From the NCBI GenBank assembly GCA_025201845.1, contig MU604053.1, positions 1 to 27,712 on the forward strand: a DNA stretch of 27,712 nucleotides, read 5' to 3'. Below, piece by piece: positions 19,577-27,450 of the stretch. How positions within the stretch are numbered: the first letter of the stretch is position 1; each line of letters starts with the position of its first letter. The position numbers and the translations under genes are program-made. This DNA comes from Martensiomyces pterosporus (lineage: Eukaryota > Kickxellomycota > Kickxellomycetes > Kickxellales > Kickxellaceae). The notes under the pieces are model-generated. The model was not told where the DNA came from. It ran no database searches and saw only the letters and a list, made by a program, of their open reading frames with translations.

Positions 19577-20502
19577 CAAACTCATGTTTTCCGCGCAGTG
19601 GGCGCTGCTGCTGTGGAAGATGGGGAGATTGCCCACAGCGTCATTGCACCCAGCAGCACAGATTTTACGCGTCCCAGGCAGCCAAAGAACAAGGAAGGCT
19701 GTCTGGTTGGCCAGGTAAAAATAGTGCCAGCCGGCACCTCTCGTTGAGTCTCCCGTGAGCGCCTTTCTTTGTTCCTTTTGGTCTTCTGGTCATACCACTC
19801 CCAACCAGCCCAGCGCTGTATCTCATCGCTCATTCGAGGGAGAAGCAATTAAAAGAGAGAATGCCACGCCAACAGGCTCACTGAGTGCGCTGCGTTTCCC
19901 GCGTATGTGGCTCAACAGGCAGCAAGAGGGGATCAAGTGACGAGCGCGAATGGTGCTGCATTGACGAGGTGTAGGCAGGCGCCTGTGCCACCTGAGTGGA
20001 AGCACACGCAGGCGCGTTGGGAGTGCAAGCACAGGTCCACCCTCGATGCTGCCGTTTAATACTCCAAAACAAAACCCCGTGGCAATAGCTGGCATGTGGT
20101 GCAACTCAAAAGCAACGTACCTGTGCGTATGGGCTAAAGCCGTGTGCAGCTGTGGTAAACAAGTAAACAAACAAGCTTGCTGAGGCAGGGCCGGTGCTGT
20201 AGTGTATGCAATGGATGCGAAAGAGGAGCGAATGGGGGCGATGAAGCTCAAGCTTGCCTATTGACTGAGGACAGGGGCCATGCGAGGAAGAGCAGTAGAA
20301 GAGAAGGGAGAGAGGAGCCTTCGTACGAGCAACTAAACAGCAAGGGTGTTTGCGTGCCAGCAAAGAACAAGGGCTGCAGTAGACCGGGGCAGATCAGCGG
20401 CGTCTTTCTATGCACCGATTATTCTGCTGCTGCCTCGCGGTCCAAGGAGATCGGCCACAGCAGCAGCGCTGGCGAGCCGCCACGGCGTGCCGTGTGCCCC
20501 AA

Positions 20503-20539
20503 TGCAGCTCGCAGCCTGCAGACTCACTATGCAGCTCGC
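20503..20539. repeat. short direct repeat ATGCAGCTCGCA
   Basis: The 12-mer occurs at 20503-20514 and 20528-20539, 25 bp apart, in otherwise unassigned intergenic DNA. Confidence 0.6.
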
Positions 20540-20961
20540 ACTCTGAACTTGCCAGCGCTGGAGCAAGCTCTGTTCGGATATCGCCTGCCTGCTTGACAGG
20601 CTCTGGCTGCCGCCTCCACTTTGAGGGAGGGGCACCGGCGGCAGAGGACAAACCACTGTCAACTGACAAGGCAGTGCAGCTAGCATCTGCCTGCCTTTCG
20701 TTTGCACTCTCTACTGAGGGCAGCAATACTACACCCTGAGCACATGACGCTGAGATAAGATGGCCAAATGCACATGTCCATTTTTGCACAAGGCACTCCA
20801 GACAACCCGTGCTGGAAGACAAGATAGCAAGATACCTGCGAGCCCCTTTCTCTGCTAGCGTCCTTCTAACACGCCGGATTTGTATGCAAGAGATTGTGCA
20901 CCAGCAGCAGCAGACGTCCTAATGGAGTAAGGAAGGAGGTCGGGCTGGTCTCCATTGTTCC

Positions 20962-20969
20962 TTTAAATA
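20962..20969 (+). promoter_or_regulatory. TATA box upstream of the secreted cysteine-rich protein
   Basis: TTTAAATA lies 58 bp upstream of the ATG at 21028. Its TTTAAA core is palindromic, so it could also direct a transcript on the minus strand, where it reads CTATTTAAAGG. That is almost the box seen upstream of the micropeptide gene at 25575. Confidence 0.5.
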
Positions 20970-21027
20970 GCACTCCCGCAAAACATACGGCAGATTTTGC
21001 TTGGCAGATGCCGTGTGCTATAAGAGC

Positions 21028-21369
21028 ATGGCGGCTTGGTGGAAAGGAAAAGGCCGCTTTGCTTTGCTGCTGCTGTGTGCAGCACTCCATTTGGCCTCAG
21101 GCAAAAACAAATACTGCCTGCTGGATGACCCAGTCTGCAGCCGGTTTTGCCAGCGCAATCGATTCTGCGCAGTTGCTACACAATGCCAACATGAAGGCAT
21201 GTGTGAAACTGTGCCCTGGCGATTATTTGCCTGCTGCGCTGATTGGGCGGATGAGGCGGGGCAGCCAAAGCAGCAGTGGTGTCCAAAGAGAATCAAAGGG
21301 ATCGACAACCCACGCAAAGGCACGGCTGGGCAGGCAGCAGCTGTGCAGTCCGCCTGCCCAGCAAGTTGA
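21028..21369 (+). CDS. Small secreted cysteine-rich protein, 113 aa
   Basis: The ORF begins with a classic signal peptide: a basic N-region (MAAWWKGKGR), a hydrophobic core (FALLLLCAALHLA) and a likely cleavage after ASG at residue 25. The mature 88 residues hold ten cysteines (30, 37, 41, 47, 53, 59, 69, 70, 85, 110), an even number that suits disulfides. A dibasic KR at 87-88 could be a Kex2 site, leaving a Gly/Ala-rich tail. I recognise no named fold. A TATA box lies 58 bp upstream of the ATG. The product would act outside the cell or in the wall, which fits the neighbours: chitin synthase on one side and surface membrane proteins on the other. The risk is that the ORF is short and the antisense frame is also open, so transcription evidence is needed. 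Confidence 0.5.
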   Translation: MAAWWKGKGRFALLLLCAALHLASGKNKYCLLDDPVCSRFCQRNRFCAVATQCQHEGMCETVPWRLFACCADWADEAGQPKQQWCPKRIKGIDNPRKGTAGQAAAVQSACPAS

Positions 21370-21469
21370 TTAAGTGGCAGCCCAAAACGCACTGGGGCGA
21401 GCTGGGGCAGGGCTGTCACTATTATGAACTCTTGCAGGCTAACCCTGCACAGCTGGCTCCTTCGGCTTC

Positions 21470-21580
21470 CTTTGGCTTTCTCTCCTCTCCTCTCTCCTCC
21501 GCCTCTGCACCTTTCTTTCCATCTGCCCTTCTCGCTCTACACACCCTCTCGCTTCCTCTGCTGCTCCGTGCTTACCTGGT
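21470..21580 (+). promoter_or_regulatory. CT-rich leader tract before the first 4-Cys membrane protein
   Basis: This pyrimidine-dense stretch (blocks such as CTCTCCTCTCCTCTCTCC) lies 100-200 bp upstream of the ATG at 21678. It is typical of fungal core promoters that set transcription starts. I see no TATA box nearby. Confidence 0.45.
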
Positions 21581-21677
21581 ATTCTGCCTGCAGGACCTCG
21601 CTTTATTACCTACATCCGTGCCATCCACCCTCATTTTCCAACGCCCGATAAAGGAGCTTCATGACACAGCGCCGGCC

Positions 21678-23069
21678 ATGAGACGACTGTCAGCAAAGCA
21701 AAAGACGCTGCTAGTCTACCACATTGCCCTATCTCAGGCAGCCCTGGGTGTACGGGGCTCTCCTGGAAGTGGGGGCAACAGTGGAGGGGCAGCCACAGGC
21801 AGTACCCCGCAAAACGGCATATGTCCAACCGAGGACCCTGCACCCAGCGTCTGTGACAACGGACAAATGACCATGTACGTGCCTCAGAACAGCGAGCAGT
21901 GCGCGCACTATGAATGCATCGACTCGACCAAGTCCTCGCCCTCGGCGTCTGCAGGCAACAAGGGCGGATCATCCAAGGGCGTCACTGTAGTGCTGCCAGC
22001 TGTTCTGGGAACTCTATTTTCGCTGCTGTTTGTTGGTGTCGGCGTATTTTTCTACGTGCGCCGTAAACGGGCTAGTGAGAGAAGTAGTGATTCGCGGCGT
22101 AAGGATCTGAAGCACTCGTCGGCGTCGACGTACAACAACATGTCGGTGATTTCGCGTGCCTACTTACCCTCACAGGTCTCGTATGCTGCATCGCAGAGCG
22201 GGTATGCGGTGTCTCAGGGCGGGTACTCGGCATCAGACGAGCGCAGTCAGTGGCGCGGCTCTCTGTCGCCGTCTCAGCGGCCACCAGGCAGGCATGCATC
22301 GATCCCCATCTACTTCTCGGATAACTACGACCCCACACGCAATAGCCACACAGGTGGCAATGCGCCGGGGAACAGGGAAACCCAGCTATATGATGCTGGC
22401 CCCATCTCGCCACAGCATCTCTCACCGGGAAACTCGATACATGAAAATAGGCAGTGGCCCGTCAGCAATGTGGTGGACGTCAAGTCGAGGGTCACAAAGC
22501 CACAGCTGGTCGTTCTCAGCCAGAGCCCCACATCGGAGCACCATCCTGAGACAAGCGCATCGCCGTCGAATGAGCAACAGCACCACAACTTGAGTATCAA
22601 TATGACCAAGGTGCATCTTATGCGGCCAGACGCTAGCTCGGTTAGCCCAGAATCTGCTGGCTTATCGGGCAATAATGCGCAGTCGCCGGGAATCACCTCG
22701 GTGGCGGCTCCGCTTACTTCACAGATGCCAAGGCTAGTGCAGATCGGCCGCCCGCAGCTTGTACGTGCTTCGGGTCCGTCGTTTCAGCAACCACAACAAC
22801 AGATGGGGTCGCCATTAAGGCTCGAAACTACTGGGTCGCAAGGGAGACCAGGTACCAGCGATTCGAATACGTCTGGTATTATCAGCAGCAAGCCGGTGTC
22901 GAGATCTGGAAGAAAAAGCGCCAGGTTGTCGATTGGGTCCGAGCTGCACTACGAAAACAGCGGGGAGGGCTCGTTCTCGCGAGATGTCTTCCAGGCCACG
23001 CAGAACCTACACATCGACGAAATGCCGCAGCCGTCAGACTCGAAAGGATACTCCTACAATCCCAACTAG
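21678..23069 (+). CDS. Single-pass membrane protein with four-Cys ectodomain, copy A (463 aa)
   Basis: I chose ATG 21678 because it begins a moderately hydrophobic signal sequence (MRRLSAKQKTLLVYHIALSQ). The upstream frame is open but is leader-like. The short ectodomain (25-100) is Gly/Ser-rich with cysteines at 49, 59, 75 and 80. One membrane helix follows (VTVVLPAVLGTLFSLLFVGV, about 102-127) with a stop-transfer RRKR. The cytoplasmic tail of about 330 residues is disordered, rich in Ser, Pro and Gln, with a triple YxxSQ/GY-like repeat near 169-184 and many potential phosphosites. This architecture matches fungal wall-stress sensors (Mid2/Wsc-like) and Skg6/Axl2-type anchors, but the extracellular module is not one of those domains as far as I can see. 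The next gene downstream encodes a protein of the same design. Confidence 0.82.
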   Translation: MRRLSAKQKTLLVYHIALSQAALGVRGSPGSGGNSGGAATGSTPQNGICPTEDPAPSVCDNGQMTMYVPQNSEQCAHYECIDSTKSSPSASAGNKGGSSKGVTVVLPAVLGTLFSLLFVGVGVFFYVRRKRASERSSDSRRKDLKHSSASTYNNMSVISRAYLPSQVSYAASQSGYAVSQGGYSASDERSQWRGSLSPSQRPPGRHASIPIYFSDNYDPTRNSHTGGNAPGNRETQLYDAGPISPQHLSPGNSIHENRQWPVSNVVDVKSRVTKPQLVVLSQSPTSEHHPETSASPSNEQQHHNLSINMTKVHLMRPDASSVSPESAGLSGNNAQSPGITSVAAPLTSQMPRLVQIGRPQLVRASGPSFQQPQQQMGSPLRLETTGSQGRPGTSDSNTSGIISSKPVSRSGRKSARLSIGSELHYENSGEGSFSRDVFQATQNLHIDEMPQPSDSKGYSYNPN

Positions 23070-23200
23070 CCTCTCCTGTGCTGCTAGCACACTTGTTGTG
23101 CCCCTGAGTAGCGTTGACCGCTGCAGCAAGTTGATGACAATGGTGGAGGTATTGTAACATCTCACCTCCCTTTGTATGCAGTGAAATACTAGCACCTAAT

Positions 23201-23210
23201 TATATAAAAG
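23201..23210 (+). promoter_or_regulatory. strong TATA box upstream of copy B
   Basis: TATATAAAAG is a consensus TATA box 131 bp past the stop of copy A. The next ATG that opens a hydrophobic leader is at 23375, while the copy B frame starts only at 23998. This implies a long leader, a spliced leader or a separate short transcript. Confidence 0.55.
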
Positions 23211-23374
23211 TCTGGCGCTTCTTGGCGCATATTGTCCTGCTGTGCCAAGGGTGCCAATCTCCGCTCCCTCTCTGAGTGCAGGCACTCGCCCTTCACACCT
23301 TTAGCTTATATTTATATTCTCTCTTCGCCGTCCCCTCCCTCACCTGTAGTCAAATAGCGTCAGACCTTGGTATC

Positions 23375-23551
23375 ATGCCCTTCTTGCTTTTGCCTTTGCT
23401 TCTCGTTTATGTCCGCCTATGTGGCTTTTTTTTTGAACTAGACACGTTATTTTTTGCTCTATACATGCGGCATGCCCTCTGGCCACCTGCCGGCAGTAGC
23501 TGGCACAAGTCACACACATCAGCCAGGCACTGTGTATGTGCTTTTGTTTGA
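23375..23551 (+). other. hydrophobic leader ORF, possible upstream exon of copy B
   Basis: The ORF of 58 codons opens with MPFLLLPLLLVYVRLCGFFF, a credible signal peptide, 165 bp below a consensus TATA box. Copy B, 450 bp further, has no signal peptide of its own. A donor-like GTATGT at 23534 exists, but its phase does not match acceptors at 23942 or 23945, so I cannot join the two. The rest of 23070-23997 is non-coding as far as I can tell. Confidence 0.2.
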
Positions 23552-23997
23552 GGAGGCATCAGGTCCGCTTCCCAAATTTTTAGACAACCCTGCTCCGCCA
23601 GGGATTGTTTGTGCTGTCACCAGCCCTTCTTTTGTGTGGAGCAGCGCAAAAAGCAGCAGCCGAGTATGCAAGTTCTAAAGAAAGCACATTCGGGATTTGC
23701 CGTCGGGCGTTTCGTTCCTGGCGATGAGACGGATGGAAAATATGCATGTCCTCGCCTGGGGTGTCTGGCGTTCCTTCTGCACATGCCGCCTTTCTTTTCT
23801 CCTCTCCTCAGCACACACCTTCCTGTCTTCTTTTGCTTTGGTCTCCTCATAATATTCTGCCTCCGTACCATTCTTATTATCATTGCGGCTCACTATACAC
23901 TAGCTAATACACACTGCACATCAAGGGGTGTTTCTATATTAGCAGCCAAACTGTAATACCCTGGTGTTCAAAACAACCGCACTTTCACTTTATATAT

Positions 23998-25338
23998 ATG
24001 GCTGTTCCTCACAACAAATACCTTGGCCGTAGAGACGATGTGCCGCCTCCTTTGGGCGTTGCAGCGGCATCTCCAGACAACGGCAGCACACAAGCTGCCT
24101 CCCAGCCGCAGAGCAGCGGCCCTAATCCATCCCCCTCTTCGCTAGGTAGCAGCCAGCGAGCAGCCCCCACAGCAGCGACCACACAGCCGCCCTCTCAGTC
24201 CATCAGTGGAAACAGCAGCAGTGCGGGCAGCAGGGCAGCAGCCTCAGCTACCGCGTCCAGCGCACAAACATCATTGACAGCATCTGTAGCAGCACCTACC
24301 ACCAGTGCCACTTCACCAACAACCACATCATACAACCCATGCTCGTCACCCACACAGACATGCAGTGCCAGCCAAGCACCTGTCCTTGTCTTCTCTTCCT
24401 CGGGTTCATGCAGCTGGGTGTGCCAGGCAGACCCTCAATACAGGAAATCAAGCAACGCGAAGAAACCCATCATCGGCGGGTCTCTGGGTGCCATGGTGTT
24501 CGTTCTCTTCATCATACTCACCCTTTTAGTAGCCACCCGGTATAAGCGAAAGAATGCCGAGCGCAAGGCGTATTTGAAAGACACAGCCGATTTGGCGGAC
24601 GAGCTCTCGGGGGTCCACCTCCTCGATGAGGCATCCGTGAGAGGGTCGCAGTCCACGGGATTCAACAATGCAGATATTGGGCATTCTTCCTCCAGACCCC
24701 ATGAGGACTCCGTCAACCTGGGCATTGGAGCGAAGCTCGGCCTTGCCTTGGGCATCCCCAGCAACAGCAGCAGAGGGTGGAAGGCCAAATCGGACGTGTT
24801 CGTCAAACCCCTGATTCCGGGTCCTGAGGAGGCGGGCACGGAGCTGACCATGGATATTGTTGACCGTCCAATAGAAACAGACACAACGCTGGCGACAAGG
24901 GACGGGTCCACGCCGTACCGCCAGGAGAAGACTGCTGATGCGTATCCGCTGCTCTCGCAGTTCTCCTTGTTCCCCCACTCGGCCGCTACGCCATTTTCTG
25001 GCTTGGTCAACGAGAGTGCTACAAGTCTGCCGATTAACCCTAATTTCGGATTTATGCCGCCGACACAGAGCCACTCAAGACGCAAGGGACATAGACCCAG
25101 GAATGCGGTCACCAGCATGCCTGTGTTTGAGTCGCCTGAGGAAGTGATGCTGAGAAACTATGAGGCTGCCAGGAGCTCGGGTGATGCAGCACTGGCCGCT
25201 GCCCAGGAGAGCGCCAGATTGCGGGAGTCTGAGGTGTTCTTCAATCCATTCAATGCTGTGCCCAGCATCAGAAGCTCGCCGACAACAGATGAGGCACAGT
25301 CTTTGGTGTCTCGCAAACGCAGCGATAGGAGCCGCTAA
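23998..25338 (+). CDS. Single-pass membrane protein with four-Cys ectodomain, copy B (446 aa)
   Basis: Starting at ATG 23998 (MAVPHNKYLGRRDD), residues 20-112 are almost pure Ser/Thr/Ala/Pro, a stalk likely to be O-mannosylated. Cysteines at 115, 122, 138 and 142 form a membrane-proximal module. A membrane helix follows (GGSLGAMVFVLFIILTLLVA, about 158-180) with a basic RYKRK stop-transfer. The cytoplasmic tail of about 265 residues is Ser-rich and disordered, with a short acidic helix near 190-210. It looks like a wall-integrity sensor in design. No hydrophobic signal peptide is present from this ATG, so either the membrane helix is a signal anchor or an upstream exon is missing. The ATG is preceded directly by TATATAT, odd for a leader end. 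The four-Cys spacing nearly repeats that of copy A, suggesting an old tandem duplication. Confidence 0.8.
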   Translation: MAVPHNKYLGRRDDVPPPLGVAAASPDNGSTQAASQPQSSGPNPSPSSLGSSQRAAPTAATTQPPSQSISGNSSSAGSRAAASATASSAQTSLTASVAAPTTSATSPTTTSYNPCSSPTQTCSASQAPVLVFSSSGSCSWVCQADPQYRKSSNAKKPIIGGSLGAMVFVLFIILTLLVATRYKRKNAERKAYLKDTADLADELSGVHLLDEASVRGSQSTGFNNADIGHSSSRPHEDSVNLGIGAKLGLALGIPSNSSRGWKAKSDVFVKPLIPGPEEAGTELTMDIVDRPIETDTTLATRDGSTPYRQEKTADAYPLLSQFSLFPHSAATPFSGLVNESATSLPINPNFGFMPPTQSHSRRKGHRPRNAVTSMPVFESPEEVMLRNYEAARSSGDAALAAAQESARLRESEVFFNPFNAVPSIRSSPTTDEAQSLVSRKRSDRSR

Positions 25339-25574
25339 ACAGCACCTACTGTGCTCTTCATTTGTCGCACAGCACCACCATATTTTCAAAGCACGAATGG
25401 CGCTTTTGCGTTAGCAGTATTGTTGGGTAGACAGATTTTTTTTTGGTGGAGGAAAGAAAAAGGCTATGTATATCTATGGTGTATGTACTGGGGTCGTGAA
25501 AACCTTTGGACGCTAATTTTGGTCTGCTCGAGGTCAGCACTTTTGTATACGCCTTCTCATACGAGGCGCCTAGC

Positions 25575-25658
25575 TTAGTTTCCTTTGCACAGATCGCAGG
25601 TGCATTCTCGATCGTGCCCATCGTAAGCGAGGGCGATGCTTGTACCGCTGTAAACCAT
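25575..25658 (-). CDS. 27-aa cysteine-motif micropeptide 1 (ECTCDLCK)
   Basis: The ORF of 27 codons starts in good context (ACGATGG) and ends DRECTCDLCKGN. Cysteines are at 19, 21 and 24. A second 27-codon ORF at 27029-27112 on the same strand ends ERECTCPLCKTGNDE. The shared RECTCxLCK core and equal length argue for a real family. A TATA box (25799-25805) lies 140 bp upstream, followed by a CA/CT-rich leader. The CxCxxC pattern is of the kind that binds Cu(I), Zn or forms redox pairs, as in mini-metallothioneins, but three cysteines are few, so dimerisation or partner binding would be needed. The frame stays open further upstream, but that part is low complexity and contains the TATA box. 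I know no described family. Confidence 0.5.
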   Translation of the reverse strand: MVYSGTSIALAYDGHDRECTCDLCKGN

Positions 25659-25798
25659 CGTTGCAATCGGGGGTTTCTGGTGTTTCGTTGGCAGATCAGG
25701 CAGCGAGTAGGTGGAGGAGCGAGGATCGGATGAGAGAAGGCGCGTGCTTTGGGTGGAGTGTGGTGTTTTAGGGCTCGTCTTGTGTCTTGCGACCTCCC

Positions 25799-25805
25799 TT
25801 AAATA
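25799..25805 (-). promoter_or_regulatory. TATA box of micropeptide gene 1
   Basis: The minus strand reads GGGCTATTTAAGGGAGG. The TATTTAA core is 140 bp upstream of the micropeptide ATG, so the transcript should start near 25770 with a leader of about 110 nt. Confidence 0.55.
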
Positions 25806-26061
25806 GCCCTGCTCTGGCCCCGGGTCCAGCACCTGCAACAGCAGGTAGGCGCACCAGCAGCACACCAAAGCCCTTTCATATCGCAGCCACTCCGCACAAG
25901 GAGAAAAGCAACAGTGGCCAAACAAAGAGAGGATGGCGGGCGCTAACAGCGCCTCTCCCATTTCCAATCTCCCATTTCCCAGCAGACACCAAAGTCTCGT
26001 TGTGCTCCGCCCACCCGCCCCCAACAACCACCACCGAAAATGCCCTCGATACAGACAGAAA

Positions 26062-26271
26062 ATGCTGCTTTCATCACTGCTGAGAACCATCACTGATAAC
26101 GAGAGAGGTGCCCATGTGTGCGTGTACCAGAGCGAGTATGAGACAAAAGGAAGCGCCCACGCGCATTATTCCATTGTGCTGTGCCTCTGCCTCGTCTTAG
26201 TATGCTGTTGCTTCGGCTGGGGGCGGCCACCTCAGCCTCGGTGCAGCTCCCCACAATGCGCTGCTGTCTAA
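26062..26271 (+). other. small ORF with Cys-rich hydrophobic segment, 69 aa
   Basis: From ATG 26062 (MLLSSLLRTITDNERGA) the frame encodes one hydrophobic stretch full of cysteine (SIVLCLCLVLVCCCFGWG), then PRCSSPQC. The shape recalls CYSTM-type small membrane peptides, but the Cys positions differ and no core promoter is evident. Within 25806-27028 nothing else is supported. Confidence 0.2.
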
Positions 26272-27028
26272 ATCCCGTTCAACTCGGTCGAATTCAACTG
26301 GCCAGCTTTCCTGTTTTAGCCTGAAATGCCAGCGCAGAGCCCCTTTTGTTGTGCTTTTGGCCTCAACCAAAGGCCAAGGAACTATGCCCAGGCACCAGAG
26401 CCTATAGCCCACAACGCCTCGCCTGTTTCCCCAACAGCTCAGCATGTGCCGAGAGCTGAAACAATCACTTCTACCATATCCAGCTTTGACCCGCTGCTCT
26501 GCCCATAGCAGCGCTGGTGGCAATGTTTGAGCGCCTTTGCAACGAGCATCATGAATCCAACAGAATCCCAACACATCATTGAGGCAGAGACACTGTGAAA
26601 TATTCAAATGAGCTTTCCTCTCTTTCACTGTGGCAAGCAGAATGCTGTTGGTTATTCACAGTATGAATAGACTATCGCCTCCTCTACCTGGCATAAAACG
26701 CAGCAGTTACAAGTGCTACGCATGCCCACCACGATACAAGATCAGCGGGGCCAGTGAGATGTGAGGCCCATTAAAACAAATTTTTAGACTCGGCTGATAC
26801 TTCGAAAAATAGAGCACTGGTGAGAAGGTTTTGCGGCCAGATCGATGCGACTGGCTCCCTAGTCGAACGTATGATGAGCACCCTCCCGCCATTCGAAAGA
26901 AATGCCACCGGTCTTATTTACATAACCCTCGATTTGAGTGGTATTCTTGAAGGTGGGAGGGTAAGAAGAAGAGCCCGGGCGAAGAATCGGCAGAGGGCCA
27001 GGAGACAGAGGTACTGTGGCCCCTGGTT

Positions 27029-27112
27029 TTACTCGTCATTACCGGTCTTGCACAGAGGACAGGTGCATTCGCGCTCGCTGTTGACAAAGGGGCTGCTGGT
27101 GCTAGTGGGCAT
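27029..27112 (-). CDS. 27-aa cysteine-motif micropeptide 2 (ECTCPLCK)
   Basis: The ORF of 27 codons begins MPTSTSSPFVNSERE in good context (AGAATGC). Cysteines are at 16, 18 and 21 in ECTCPLCK, followed by an acidic end (TGNDE). It matches micropeptide 1 (25575-25658) in length, strand and the RECTCxLCK core, while the N-terminal halves share only a Ser/Thr-rich character. A consensus TATA box lies 109 bp upstream. At DNA level the 23-bp cysteine block is nearly identical in the two genes, but flanking DNA is not, so this is not a recent segmental copy. Function is unknown; metal binding or a redox role is inference from CxCxxC. Confidence 0.5.
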   Translation of the reverse strand: MPTSTSSPFVNSERECTCPLCKTGNDE

Positions 27113-27221
27113 TCTAGACTTTTGCTTGCGAGTTCAAGAGATAGGAGACTTGTATAGATGAGAAGAGATGCTTGGGTTCTGATGCTGGTCCAAGAGCAAC
27201 AATAGCTGACAAACCAACTCG

Positions 27222-27229
27222 TTTATATA
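27222..27229 (-). promoter_or_regulatory. TATA box of micropeptide gene 2
   Basis: The minus strand reads GAGTATATAAACGAG, a consensus TATATAAA 109 bp upstream of the micropeptide ATG. It begins two bases after the stop codon of the next ORF on the same strand. Confidence 0.6.
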
Positions 27230-27231
27230 CT

Positions 27232-27450
27232 CTATCGGAGGTTTAGTCTGCTGGCAGCTGTTGCCAAGTCGCCGAGAACGTGTTCAAACCTCTCCTCCTC
27301 AGTCACCATTCCCACACAGCAAATACTGGATGCAAGCAAAGGTAACGAAGAGGTGCAAAGTGAGTAAGGAATGCCGCATTGCGATATATTTCCGTAATGG
27401 TGCCAAAATAATAAGCCCAGGAATGGCACCTTGGTATCGCATCCATGCAC
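27232..27450 (-). other. small ORF, 72 aa, with protein-like C-terminus
   Basis: The last 25 codons read like a genuine amphipathic helix (MVTEEERFEHVLGDLATAAS, then RLNLR and stop). The first 45 (MHGCDTKVPFLGLLFWHHYG and on) look less like protein, and a TTTGCTTGCATCCAG acceptor-like string separates the halves, so the C-terminal part may be a terminal exon of a gene running off the right edge. A weak TATA-like AATATACA lies near 27561. I recognise no family. The remaining 27451-27712 shows nothing that I can support. Confidence 0.25.

Noticed and set aside
25659..26093. 145-codon upstream extension of micropeptide 1
   Set aside because: The extension contains the TATA box, is low complexity and is absent from the matching 27-codon second copy.
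26820..27161. 113-codon plus-strand ORF over micropeptide 2
   Set aside because: It is antisense to the motif-bearing ORF, Arg-rich and without recognisable features.
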